A DNA stretch of 33,798 nucleotides. It comes from Deltaproteobacteria bacterium UBA7527. GTDB lineage: Bacteria; Desulfobacterota; Syntrophorhabdia; Syntrophorhabdales; Syntrophorhabdaceae. Positions 9,251 to 16,687 of the stretch are shown here, piece after piece (positions within the stretch are counted from its first letter, which is position 1; the number at the start of each line of letters is the position of its first letter). The stretch spans positions 27,087 through 60,884 of the forward strand of contig DLMV01000080.1 of assembly GCA_002478225.1 (NCBI GenBank), written 5' to 3'. The translations under genes and the position numbers were made by a program. The notes beneath the pieces are model-generated. The model ran no database searches, was not told the DNA's origin, and saw nothing but the letters and a program-made list of their open reading frames with translations.

Positions 9251-10048
9251 ATGAAGCGAAAAAAGAAGAAAGGAACTATCGGCAGGTTCATAAAGGCCGT
9301 GTTTGTCCTCGGATCCCTTACGGCAATAGGCTTCGTGGGCCTTTATTTCCTCTATCCTGACGTGGCGAAGCTGAAGAAGCAGAACCCTGCCAAGACCTCT
9401 TTCATGGAATACCGTGAACAGGAATGGAGGCAAAAAGGTAAAAAGATAAAGATACAGAAAAAATGGGTTCCTCTGAAGGAGATCTCTCCCTACCTTGTCA
9501 AAGCGGTGATCATCGCGGAGGACGACAAGTTCTGGTCCCACCGCGGTTTTGACCTTGACGCGATCCAGAAGGCTCTGGAAAAGAACGTTGAGAAGGGAAA
9601 CTTCAGGTTCGGGGGGAGCACGATCAGCCAGCAGCTCACGAAAAATCTTTACCTTACGCCCGACAAGAACCCGGTAAGGAAACTGAAAGAGGCGATCATT
9701 ACATGGAGGATCGAGCAGACCCTTTCGAAACGGAGGATACTCGAACTCTACCTCAATGTGGTCGAATGGGGAGAGGGCATCTTCGGTGCCGAGGTGGCCT
9801 CGCTCCATTATTTCGGCAAGCCCGCTGCCCTCCTGACCGCACAGGAGGCAGCTAAACTGGCTGTCATCCTGCCGAACCCAAGAAAGTATCGGCTGGATGG
9901 GTCCTCGCAATACGTGGAGAAGAGGGCGCAGATCATCTACGGCATCATGGTGAGGCGGGGCATTGTGGTACCTGAATATGATGAGGTGCTGCAGCAGAAG
10001 GAGAACGGGGAAAATCTGCCAACCATCGAGAACAATCCCGTACATTAG
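9251..10048 (+). CDS. mtgA: monofunctional peptidoglycan glycosyltransferase
   Basis: MtgA polymerises lipid II into glycan strands at the outer face of the inner membrane. The predicted protein has 265 residues, with a basic N-terminus (MKRKKKKG) and one membrane helix at about 12-34. The GT51 domain follows, with the catalytic Glu90 in I-I-A-E-D-D-K-F-W-S-H, then G-G-S-T-I-S-Q-Q-L-T-K-N-L-Y-L and E-L-Y-L-N-V-V-E-W-G. No transpeptidase domain follows, which separates it from bifunctional PBPs. The start is uncertain because no strong Shine-Dalgarno precedes any candidate. I chose ATG 9251 because it gives the usual short cytoplasmic tail; ATG 9212 would add 13 residues. It stands alone, divergent from gatB. 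Confidence 0.93.
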   Translation: MKRKKKKGTIGRFIKAVFVLGSLTAIGFVGLYFLYPDVAKLKKQNPAKTSFMEYREQEWRQKGKKIKIQKKWVPLKEISPYLVKAVIIAEDDKFWSHRGFDLDAIQKALEKNVEKGNFRFGGSTISQQLTKNLYLTPDKNPVRKLKEAIITWRIEQTLSKRRILELYLNVVEWGEGIFGAEVASLHYFGKPAALLTAQEAAKLAVILPNPRKYRLDGSSQYVEKRAQIIYGIMVRRGIVVPEYDEVLQQKENGENLPTIENNPVH

Positions 10049-10135
10049 TCTGTAACAAAACCAAATACCAATTAATCTTCATCTCACACCTGCTTACGCT
10101 CGAGCCCACAGAATGAGCACGCAGCCGATATCCAC

Positions 10136-10198
10136 ATAATAGCTCATAGTTCATACATCACAGATGTGAGACGTTCGGCGTAAGGAGTTAGACGAGAA
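10136..10198. repeat. degenerate word cluster (AGCTCATAGTTCATA, GTGAGACGTTCGGCGTAAGG)
   Basis: Words TAGCTCATAGTTCATA and GTGAGACGTTCGGCGTAAGGAG resemble clusters at 31640-31690 and 19990-20019 in this window. It lies in the 384-base gene-free stretch 10049-10432, which also holds the next two repeats. The first part of that gap (10049-10135) shows nothing recognisable. Confidence 0.5.
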
Positions 10199-10224
10199 AA
10201 GAAAAGTGGCAACGCAGGGAAGGT

Positions 10225-10294
10225 GTCATTGCAAGGAGCGAAGCGACGTGGCAATCTCATATAAAGGATCGCCACGCCTTCGCCTCGCGATGAC
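10225..10294. repeat. 70-bp imperfect palindromic element (GTCATTGC...GCGATGAC)
   Basis: The left arm starts GTCATTGCAAGG-AGCGAAGCGACG and the right arm ends CCTTCGCCTCGCGATGAC, so the two fold back with a few mismatches around a short loop. Elements of the type GTCATTGCGAGGAGCGAAGCGA are known to be scattered in many bacterial genomes as REP- or MITE-like repeats; that comparison is from memory. It encodes nothing. Confidence 0.8.
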
Positions 10295-10325
10295 AATCAA
10301 TGATGAGGACTACTTGCATGGCTTT

Positions 10326-10400
10326 GTTCTGAACATTTGATATTTAGATTTTGATATTGTTTAGTGTTTTGTGCTTAGGATCTAGTGTTGTTTTAATTAT
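10326..10400. repeat. AT-rich dispersed repeat, copy 1
   Basis: The first 36 bases (10326-10361) match the reverse complement of 12214-12249 at 32 of 36 positions. The following GTTTAGTGTTTTGTGCTTAGGAT resembles 12296-12318. The copy lies just downstream of the anti-sigma gene. Confidence 0.8.
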
Positions 10401-10432
10401 TTCATGTGTGCGGACCTGGCTTAATAGGTCTG

Positions 10433-10849
10433 TCAGACGTGTATGATCATTTCCAGGTGGGTGCCCTTGCCGACCTCTGAGGTAATGCGAAAAACGTCTG
10501 AAAAGCGTTTTATATTAGCCAACCCCATGCCCGCGCCAAAGCCCATGTGCACGATCCTGGGCGTAGCCGTGGAATAGCCTTCTTTCATGGCCAACTCGAT
10601 ATCCGCAATGCCCTGGCCTTCGTCTGTCGCTTCGATACTTATCTCTTTTGGCTTCACGCGCAGGACGATCCTGCCGCGCTCCGCATAGGAGCAGATATTT
10701 ATTTCAGCCTCGTATGTTACGATAGCTGCCCGCCTCACGACCTCTTTGGGAAACTTCATCTTTTGCAGCAGGGTTTTGATCTGCCTGGAGACCTTACCGG
10801 CGTTCTTAAAGGTTTTTCCTGCTACGAGAAATGAGTTCTCATAGGCCAC
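10433..10849 (-). CDS. anti-sigma regulatory factor-like ATP-binding protein (HATPase_c)
   Basis: This 138-residue protein has a GHKL ATPase fold like that of anti-sigma factor/serine kinases such as RsbW. The N-box-like segment is A-A-I-V-T-Y-E-A-E-I-N-I at about 41-52. The G1 region is A-T-D-E-G-Q-G-I-A-D-I, and the G2 region is G-F-G-A-G-M-G-L-A-N-I-K-R. I chose the GTG at 10849 because family members begin close to the ENSFLVAGKTF segment and it follows the DRTGG stop by four bases; a longer frame would overlap that gene. In other anaerobes this pair precedes PHP and [Fe-Fe]-hydrogenase-like genes. Here the operon ends in repeats, so the usual partners are missing. Its target is unknown. 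Confidence 0.85.
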   Translation of the reverse strand: MAYENSFLVAGKTFKNAGKVSRQIKTLLQKMKFPKEVVRRAAIVTYEAEINICSYAERGRIVLRVKPKEISIEATDEGQGIADIELAMKEGYSTATPRIVHMGFGAGMGLANIKRFSDVFRITSEVGKGTHLEMIIHV

Positions 10850-10853
10850 GGTT

Positions 10854-11228
10854 TCATGAGAGGTCACGCTTCTCGGCGACCCGTTCCACACAGCCTACGA
10901 TCCCGTGCTTGTATAGCCTGCCGGCAGTCTCAAAAAGGATATATCGCGTTCCCAAAAGAGGGATCTTCAGTTCTTCGGCAAGGAGGATCGTTTCAATTAA
11001 GGGGCGCTTCCCACGAACTATGATAATAGCTGCAATATCAAGCACATCAGATGTACGGACAACCTGGGGGTTCGTGAGGCCGGTCAAAAGCAGACTCCCG
11101 GCTTTGGCAAATGCCAGGACGTCGCTCATGAGATCAGCGCCAAATGCGGTCTTTACCTCCATGTCCAACTGGTCGTGACCAACAAAGACTTCCGCTTCAA
11201 GTATCTCTTTTACCTCTCGTAGTGTCAC
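10854..11228 (-). CDS. DRTGG-domain protein
   Basis: DRTGG domains are small regulatory domains found beside CBS and phosphotransacetylase domains and as stand-alone proteins near hydrogenase-type genes; their ligand is not known. This 124-residue stand-alone protein shows the conserved core A-F-G-A-D-L-M-S-D-V-L-A-F at about 28-40, L-L-L-T-G-L-T-N-P-Q-V-V-R-T at about 46-59, and a C-terminal L-Y-K-H-G-I. The start is GTG with GGAG eight bases upstream. A promoter with good spacing lies ahead. It forms a two-gene operon with the anti-sigma-like ATPase, and the two proteins probably act together; that pairing is inference from conserved neighbourhood. Confidence 0.85.
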   Translation of the reverse strand: MTLREVKEILEAEVFVGHDQLDMEVKTAFGADLMSDVLAFAKAGSLLLTGLTNPQVVRTSDVLDIAAIIIVRGKRPLIETILLAEELKIPLLGTRYILFETAGRLYKHGIVGCVERVAEKRDLS

Positions 11229-11255
11229 TATATGCTCTCCTTAATTCTTTTAATA

Positions 11256-11285
11256 ATAATATGTTAAAAACGAGAACATAATCAA
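11256..11285 (-). promoter_or_regulatory. sigma70-type promoter for the DRTGG/anti-sigma operon
   Basis: On the minus strand TTGATT (11285-11280) and TATTAT (11261-11256) are separated by 18 bases, and the GTG start lies 27 bases further on behind a GGAG. The region is AT-rich and no other gene intervenes. Confidence 0.6.
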
Positions 11286-11400
11286 CCATAAAGTATTGCG
11301 GTAATGTATCTTTTTTGTGTCAATACAAGAAAATGGGGTACCATCATAGCCAAAGAACCTTCGACGGTTCGATCCATGACAATGAGGAGGTACCCAACAA

Positions 11401-12201
11401 ATGGAACACAAGATTATGATTCGGAGTTTACCAGAAGCAATGACAATGGTCAAGGAGATGAATATCCTTTCAGAGGATGAATGAACAGGTGATTACCGGC
11501 AGTCGGCAAAAGACGCCGTCGCTTTGTTCCTTGCCGGCCGCATGGCGGAGAAGCTCGATGCTCACCTTGCCATGACGCAGATACAGGGAATGCGGACAGA
11601 AGGAACGGATACTATATGCATCACCTCCTTGCCGAACTGGGAGATGTGCTGGTATCGGTCCCCAGGACAAGGACCTATGCTCCTATCGGGGTCATCAGGG
11701 CCTATGCACGCAGATCGCAGGACGCGGACCGCCTCATCCTCGCCTGCTTTCTTTTGGGTCTCTCCACGCGGAAAGTAGGGGAGGCCCTCCTTACGATCCT
11801 GGGGGAGAAGGTAAGCCCGCCTGCGGTGAGCAGAGCGGCACAAAGCCTCGATGCCGCCGTATCGGCCTTCCACCGGCGCAGACCGAGAAAACGCTACCGG
11901 CCACTTCTCTTCGATGGAGCGGTGCTTACAAGGAGGCACGGGCTGCGGCACGGCGATGGAGAACCACATGGGGCGATCTCTATCCCCACGCGGTAAAGTG
12001 TCTCAAAGATGACCTTGACGAACTCCTCACCTGCTTTGTATTTACCGATCCCGTCTTCAGAAGGAAGATACGGACCACCAATGCATTGAGCACATCTTTC
12101 GTGAAGTGCGCAGGAGAACAAGGCCGATGGGGGTCTTTGAGAACAGAGCCAGCATTGAGCGGATACTCTATGCGGTATTCCTTTACGAGAACATACGCTA
12201 G
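11401..12201 (+). pseudogene. decayed IS256/Mutator-family transposase
   Basis: The translated pieces match Mutator-type transposases: L-F-L-A-G-R-M-A-E-K-L-D-A-H-L near the N-terminus, then L-A-E-L-G-D-V-L-V-S-V-P-R-T-R-T-Y and L-I-L-A-C-F-L-L-G-L-S-T-R-K-V, then near the end D-L-Y-P-H-A-V-K-C-L-K-D-D-L and R-R-R-T-R-P-M-G-V-F-E-N-R. It is broken by an in-frame TGA at 11482-11484, a frameshift near 11585, a large internal deletion near 11940 that removes about 120 residues including most of the catalytic core, and another frameshift near 12090. The last codons end at TAG 12199-12201. No intact terminal repeats were found; the left part of the element may begin near 11311, where the sequence TGTCAATACAAG stands. 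It cannot be active. Confidence 0.88.
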
Positions 12202-12213
12202 CATCAAATCCTG

Positions 12214-12325
12214 AACAATATCTAAATTCAAATATCAAATGTTCAAAACGGATTCTTTTGTTCTCCTCCTTTTTGAATTTTGAAAATTTGGATTTGTTTA
12301 GGGTTTCGATATTAGGATTTATGGT
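12214..12325. repeat. AT-rich dispersed repeat, copy 2 (self-complementary)
   Basis: Positions 12214-12249 are the reverse complement of copy 1 with four mismatches. The stretch 12276-12322 (TTGAATTTTGAAAATTTGG, then GTTTAGGGTTTCGATATTAGG) repeats the theme in the other direction, so the copy is itself a loose palindrome. It starts 12 bases after the transposase relic. Confidence 0.75.
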
Positions 12326-12347
12326 TTCACATTACATCATTTTCTTA

Positions 12348-12393
12348 TTTACAAACTGCATGTATGGTGCTACTATTCGTAATAAAGTAATAC
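12348..12393 (+). promoter_or_regulatory. nikR promoter overlapped by a candidate NikR operator
   Basis: TTTACA (12348-12353) and TACTAT (12371-12376) are 17 bases apart, with an extended TGC just before the -10. Over the -10 lies GTGCTAC-N13-GTAATAC (12367-12393), a palindrome close to the GTGTTAC...GTAACAC half-sites I recall for NikR boxes outside the enterics. A site in this place would give self-repression by nickel-loaded NikR. Confidence 0.6.
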
Positions 12394-12402
12394 AGGGGGA
12401 AC

Positions 12403-12819
12403 ATGTCAGATCTGGTGCGGTTCGGCGTATCATTAGAAAAGTCATTGCTCGATAGATTCGACCGTTTTATCAGGGAACAGAACTATACAAACCGCTCAGA
12501 GGCCTTCAGGGACATGATAAGGCAAGAGTTGATAAAAAAGGAATGGGTTGAAGGCGATGATGTCGCAGGGGCTATAACGCTCATATACGATCATCACAGA
12601 AAGGACCTTTTAAATAAGATAACCGATATACAGCACAACTTTCAGAAGCTGATCATCTCGACGCAGCATATCCATCTCGATCACCATAACTGTCTCGAGA
12701 TCATCGCGGTGAGAGGCAATCCATCTGAGGTGCAGAAGCTGATGGGTCTGATGAAGGTGATAAAAGGCGTAAAGCACGGAACACTGAGCATGTCGAGCAC
12801 TGGAAAAGAGATCGAATAG
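12403..12819 (+). CDS. nikR: nickel-responsive transcriptional regulator NikR
   Basis: NikR is a ribbon-helix-helix repressor whose C-terminal ACT-like domain binds nickel and switches on DNA binding. The 138-residue length is normal. The N-terminus V-R-F-G-V-S-L-E-K-S-L-L-D-R-F-D (about 5-20) is the RHH domain. His78, His89, His91 and Cys97 fall exactly two positions after the E. coli ligands His76, His87, His89 and Cys95, so the high-affinity nickel site is intact. A GGGGGA precedes the ATG. It is the first gene before a TonB receptor and ABC transporter genes, and candidate operators lie before it and before the receptor gene. Confidence 0.96.
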   Translation: MSDLVRFGVSLEKSLLDRFDRFIREQNYTNRSEAFRDMIRQELIKKEWVEGDDVAGAITLIYDHHRKDLLNKITDIQHNFQKLIISTQHIHLDHHNCLEIIAVRGNPSEVQKLMGLMKVIKGVKHGTLSMSSTGKEIE

Positions 12820-12832
12820 AAGTATTATTTTT

Positions 12833-12869
12833 TTGTCATAAAGTAGCACGAAAAATTTATTAGTAACAC
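12833..12869 (+). promoter_or_regulatory. candidate promoter and NikR operator before the TonB receptor gene
   Basis: TTGTCA (12833-12838) and TTTATT (12856-12861) are 17 bases apart. GTAGCAC-N13-GTAACAC (12843-12869) covers the -10 with the same 13-bp spacer as the site before nikR. The right half is a perfect GTAACAC, while the left half fits a palindrome at only four of seven positions and also reads as a direct repeat. The operator call is therefore moderate. Confidence 0.5.
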
Positions 12870-12880
12870 AAGGAGGAGAG

Positions 12881-14971
12881 ATGGTCTTTGTGCGCATCGT
12901 GATGACAGTGATGGTCCTGCTGCAGATGCTATGGATCGGAGCCGTGTACGGGGAAGAAGGGAAAAGTCTGGAGCTGGGCAGGATCGTCGTGACGGCAAAA
13001 AGGCCGGGGATTCCTGCCGAAAGCTCTCCTGTTGCACCAGTGGAGACGAATTACGGCACACAGTACAATGTCGTGACCGAAGAGCAGATCAAAGAGCAGA
13101 ACTCCTACGACCTCCCGTCAACGCTCCGCGATGTACCCGGGGTGATGTACCAGAGCAAGAACCTTATAGGAAGCCAGACAAGCCACAGCCTGTATATACG
13201 CGGCAGGGGATCGAGCCACCCCAGTCCTGATCTTGCAATTCTCTTTGACGGGGTCCCGAGGTACGGGGCGTTGTTCGGCCAGGTCCTGGGGGATGGTATT
13301 GCCGTGTCCACCATCGGAGGGATGGAGGTCTATAAAAGCCCGCAGCCGTCCCAGTTCGGTAGCGGCTATGCTTTTATCAATATAATGCCAAAATATATGA
13401 TGAGGGATGGAGAGGAGGCAGAAATTAATTCCAGCGGCGGAAGCGACGGCACGTTCGATGAAAGCCTCTCTACCGGCATCAAAAAAGGACCTTTTGACAT
13501 CTACGCATCGCAGAGCCTGACAAGGACGGACGGCGACCGCCACAATTCAGCCGCAAGCCAGCAGAGCTACTATGTCAACGCAGGTTACAGGATCAACAAA
13601 GAGTGGAGCCTCAGGTTCCTCGTCAATTACGTGAACGGCAAGACAGAAGCACCCATGCCTGACAGAACAGCCAATTTTGCCGTCAATGGGGTGAACTGGC
13701 CCCAGGCGGAGCGCTATAAGACAGAGACCCTGTTCACCACGCTGACGCTCAACCACGAATATGAGCGGTTCAGCGGTTATCTCAAGGCATACTGGAATGA
13801 CACTACGTTCCAGCTGCTGCAGGAGTTGGATTCGGCGAACGGCAGGCAATTTGCAAACGGCAGCGGTGGACTATGGTCGAAGCAGGAGATCGGGCTTTAC
13901 GGGATCAGGGGGAGGGAGACGTTCCACCTCTGGCCTGGAGGGGAGATAATAACAGGGGCTGACCTCGATATGACGGAGCTTAAGAATACCCAGCAGACAT
14001 ACAGCGGCCTTAAGCCGACCGCAGCAGGGGTCAATGGAGGTCTGGCCAGGAGGGTATGGGATTTTCCCGATACAAGGTTGATCTCTCCTTATGCGGCGGT
14101 AAGCCATATGATCGGCCGCAAGGAAGGTTTCCATGTTATTCCATCGACAGGTTTCCGTTATTATCATCATAACGAGTTCGAGAACAAGTCGGCGGCACAG
14201 GGAGGCCTGGTGATAGGGTATAAAAATACGAATCTTAATATCAGCTACTCCCGGGGGGTAAACTATCCTTCGCCGATAGTGATAATGAACGCGGTCCTCA
14301 CCAATGCCCCTGTAAGCATTACAAGAACAATAAAGCCGGAAGTGGTGGACCACTACGAGGCCGCCATTGTCCACAAATGGCCTGATAAAGGATCATTCGG
14401 GGCAACGGTCTTCCGCGACAAGGGGAAGGACCGTTTTCTGACCTATATGGGCGGGGCCATCCCGCTCCGCTTTAACGATCCTATAGGTTATTATGAGATA
14501 TGTGGACTGGAGCTTACGGGCACGGCAATCCCCGTGAAAGATCTTGAGCTTTTTACCGGCGCTACATGGCTGACCGTTGAGGCGAAAGGAGCAAACAGCA
14601 TTGAAAGCAACCACATGCCGTATACCCCGGGTTTTCAGTTCCAGGCCGGGGCTAAATGGATATTCTTTGATAATTTCCGGGTTTTTGCGGATATGCAGCA
14701 TTTGCGGAACCTCTACCAGGGAGCATCTGCCGGAGTAGGGCGGGGCGGCACGCTTAATCTTCCCATGCTCACCGGCAAGGATAAGCTCGGCGACATTACG
14801 CTGGTGAACGCACGGGTGAGCTATCGTTTCGATTACAGGCCATTGCGGCTCAGCGGTTCGGAGCTCTTCGTGGCGGTCAACAACATCTTGAATCAGGATT
14901 ATGAATACGCCAAGGGTTACCCCATGCCGGGAACAACATTTTTCGGCGGGGTCAGCCTGAGGTTCAATTAG
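12881..14971 (+). CDS. TonB-dependent outer-membrane receptor, probably for nickel or a nickel chelate
   Basis: TonB-dependent receptors are 22-strand outer-membrane barrels that import scarce metal complexes. This 696-residue protein has a signal peptide (about 1-24), a TonB-box-like I-V-V-T-A at 35-39, and a plug domain (about 55-175) with L-R-D-V-P-G-V-M-Y-Q and Y-I-R-G-R-G. A long barrel follows with alternating strands and aromatic turns, and the protein ends in L-R-F-N. The ATG lies five bases after AGGAG. It follows nikR by 61 bases behind its own candidate operator and precedes a metal-type ABC transporter. This neighbourhood points to nickel; siderophore- or cobalamin-like cargo is possible, since sequence alone does not fix the ligand. 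Confidence 0.9.
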   Translation: MVFVRIVMTVMVLLQMLWIGAVYGEEGKSLELGRIVVTAKRPGIPAESSPVAPVETNYGTQYNVVTEEQIKEQNSYDLPSTLRDVPGVMYQSKNLIGSQTSHSLYIRGRGSSHPSPDLAILFDGVPRYGALFGQVLGDGIAVSTIGGMEVYKSPQPSQFGSGYAFINIMPKYMMRDGEEAEINSSGGSDGTFDESLSTGIKKGPFDIYASQSLTRTDGDRHNSAASQQSYYVNAGYRINKEWSLRFLVNYVNGKTEAPMPDRTANFAVNGVNWPQAERYKTETLFTTLTLNHEYERFSGYLKAYWNDTTFQLLQELDSANGRQFANGSGGLWSKQEIGLYGIRGRETFHLWPGGEIITGADLDMTELKNTQQTYSGLKPTAAGVNGGLARRVWDFPDTRLISPYAAVSHMIGRKEGFHVIPSTGFRYYHHNEFENKSAAQGGLVIGYKNTNLNISYSRGVNYPSPIVIMNAVLTNAPVSITRTIKPEVVDHYEAAIVHKWPDKGSFGATVFRDKGKDRFLTYMGGAIPLRFNDPIGYYEICGLELTGTAIPVKDLELFTGATWLTVEAKGANSIESNHMPYTPGFQFQAGAKWIFFDNFRVFADMQHLRNLYQGASAGVGRGGTLNLPMLTGKDKLGDITLVNARVSYRFDYRPLRLSGSELFVAVNNILNQDYEYAKGYPMPGTTFFGGVSLRFN

Positions 14972-14980
14972 GTACGATCA

Positions 14981-15823
14981 GTGCGCAGTAAAGTAAGAAC
15001 ATTTTTAGCCATCGTTTCAATGACCGCACTGTGTCTTTGTACCGGATGTTCGGACAGACCAAAAGACTGCGATACAAAAAATGTGCGTGTCATTATAACA
15101 TCGGACACGATCCTTTCAGGGATGGTAGCTTCTCTTATGCCCCCCCATCGATATTCCGTCATAGCGATGCTTCCACCGGGGCAATGTCCCGGCCATTATG
15201 ATGTAAAATTATCGGATATCGCGAAAATGAAGAGGGCCGATCTGGTTGTTTCATTCAAGGGGCTGCCTCTTATGAACAAGAACGGATCAGACAATGGAGA
15301 ACTGCTGCTGATAGACGCAGAAGGCCGCAACTGGATGGCGCCTGATTCTTATGCATACGGTTTAGACCTTCTCGCCGATAGACTTGCAGAATATTTCCCC
15401 GAGGACAGGAATGCAATTATGGCCCGCAAAGAAGATGCAATTCGCGAGGTAAGAGCGTATGCACGATCGGTCATTCAGCGGATCGAACAGGCGGGACTTT
15501 TAGGAAAGCCGATCATTGCTTCCTCTATGCAGAAAGAACCGCTGGAGTGGATGGGTTTCCGTGTTGCAGGAGAATACGGCAGACCGGAGGCCATGTCTGC
15601 AAGGGAGATCGTACGCCTCGCGAAGATAGGAAGAGAGAACCATATAACGTTTGTTGCAGATAACCTGCAGTCTGGTCCGGATACCGGCAAAAGGATCGCA
15701 GAGTCGATCGGGGTCCCTCACATCGTCCTCACGAATTTCCCGTCAGAGAAAGGCTATTTTGCCGCGCTAAGAGAGAATGTGGACATTATACTTGCCGCAG
15801 CGGTTAGACAGAGGACTCAGTGA
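14981..15823 (+). CDS. metal ABC transporter substrate-binding lipoprotein (ZnuA-like, altered ligands)
   Basis: This 280-residue protein belongs to the cluster A-I metal-binding proteins (ZnuA/MntC type) that serve ABC-3 permeases. It begins with GTG and a lipoprotein-like signal ending L-C-T-G-C (Cys23). The first usual ligand region, P-P-G-Q-C-P-G-H-Y-D, keeps His72. The second region (normally D-P-H-x-W) reads R-N-W-M-A-P, and the third (normally an H-D-A-F-x-Y block) reads S-S-M-Q-K-E-P-L-E-W, so two usual His ligands are lost. This fits a cargo other than zinc or manganese, perhaps nickel. It starts nine bases after the receptor gene. Its stop codon lies inside a GTGAAA word repeat. Confidence 0.87.
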   Translation: MRSKVRTFLAIVSMTALCLCTGCSDRPKDCDTKNVRVIITSDTILSGMVASLMPPHRYSVIAMLPPGQCPGHYDVKLSDIAKMKRADLVVSFKGLPLMNKNGSDNGELLLIDAEGRNWMAPDSYAYGLDLLADRLAEYFPEDRNAIMARKEDAIREVRAYARSVIQRIEQAGLLGKPIIASSMQKEPLEWMGFRVAGEYGRPEAMSAREIVRLAKIGRENHITFVADNLQSGPDTGKRIAESIGVPHIVLTNFPSEKGYFAALRENVDIILAAAVRQRTQ

Positions 15824-15883
15824 AATGTGAAAGGTAAAATGTGAAATGTTTAAACTTCTCACTTCTCACGTTTCACTTCTCAC
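15820..15883. repeat. GTGAAA/GTTTAAAC inverted word repeat inside the nickel operon
   Basis: Left words GTGAAATGTGAAAGG and GTGAAAT lead to GTTTAAAC (15848-15855), followed by the complementary words TTCTCACTTCTCACGTTTCAC up to 15883. It fills the gap between the binding-protein and ATPase genes and provides the TGA stop of the former. In RNA it could form a stem-loop within the operon. Confidence 0.75.
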
Positions 15884-15910
15884 GATATTATTCGGGGGGA
15901 GAAGGGTGAT

Positions 15911-16687
15911 ATGGACAGTTACATTATCGAGCTTGAAGGGATCACCGTCCGGAAGGGCAGAGACCTGCTGCTGGACAGCATCGGCCTTGGCGTGTCGCGC
16001 AACGAGTTTGTGGGGGTTATCGGCCCCAACGGCGCCGGGAAGACCACGCTTCTGAATGTCATAGCCGGATTCGAAAAGTTCACAGGGAGACTGAGCCTTT
16101 TTGGACGTCACGAGTCGTGGAAGCGCGACCGTAAGACACGGCTTCGTGTCGGTTATGTACCGCAACTCCTTTACGTCGACCCGGCGTTCCCAATTCTTGC
16201 GTCAGAGGCCGTGATGACAGGCTCGATCGGCCGCCTGGGCCTCTTCCGCTCTCCCGGAAGGCAAGAGAGGGAGAAGACGATGCAGATAATGGAAATGATG
16301 CGCATGGCCCATCTCGCAAAGAGGCCGCTCGGCCAGCTTTCCGGCGGGGAGCGCCAGAAGGTATCGCTGGCACGCGCTATTCTTCAGAAACCTGATATCC
16401 TCCTCATGGATGAACCGACCGCGAATCTTGACATAGCCGTACAGAAGGAGGTTTTGGATCTTATAAGCGAGATCCACAAGCGGGAAGACCTTACCCTTCT
16501 TTTCGTCACGCACGATTTCAATATGCTTCCTGCCTCGATGCACCGTGCCGTGCTCCTTGACCACGGCAGAACAATTTTTGACGGAGACATCGACGCCGCG
16601 ATGTCGGGTGAGACGTTGAGCAGGCTGTTCCAATATCCACTGGAGACTTTTGACCGCAACGGCAAGAGGTTCGTTTCTTATGACTGA
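15911..16687 (+). CDS. metal ABC transporter ATP-binding protein (ZnuC-like)
   Basis: This 258-residue ATPase energises the ABC-3 permease that overlaps its 3' end. Walker A is G-P-N-G-A-G-K-T-T at 38-46, the signature LSGGE lies at 143-147, Walker B I-L-L-M-D-E-P at 163-169, and the switch His is His201. These are all standard. The start ATG follows AGAAGGG closely. It lies 87 bases after the binding-protein gene, and that gap is mostly a word repeat. By context it belongs to the NikR-linked import set. The sequence resembles zinc/manganese ATPases in general and says nothing certain about the metal. Confidence 0.94.
   Translation: MDSYIIELEGITVRKGRDLLLDSIGLGVSRNEFVGVIGPNGAGKTTLLNVIAGFEKFTGRLSLFGRHESWKRDRKTRLRVGYVPQLLYVDPAFPILASEAVMTGSIGRLGLFRSPGRQEREKTMQIMEMMRMAHLAKRPLGQLSGGERQKVSLARAILQKPDILLMDEPTANLDIAVQKEVLDLISEIHKREDLTLLFVTHDFNMLPASMHRAVLLDHGRTIFDGDIDAAMSGETLSRLFQYPLETFDRNGKRFVSYD

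Noticed and set aside
10326..12249. Composite transposon bounded by the 36-bp inverted repeats
   Set aside because: No target-site duplication was seen, the transposase relic fills only the right part, and copy 2 is itself palindromic; a dispersed repeat is the simpler reading.
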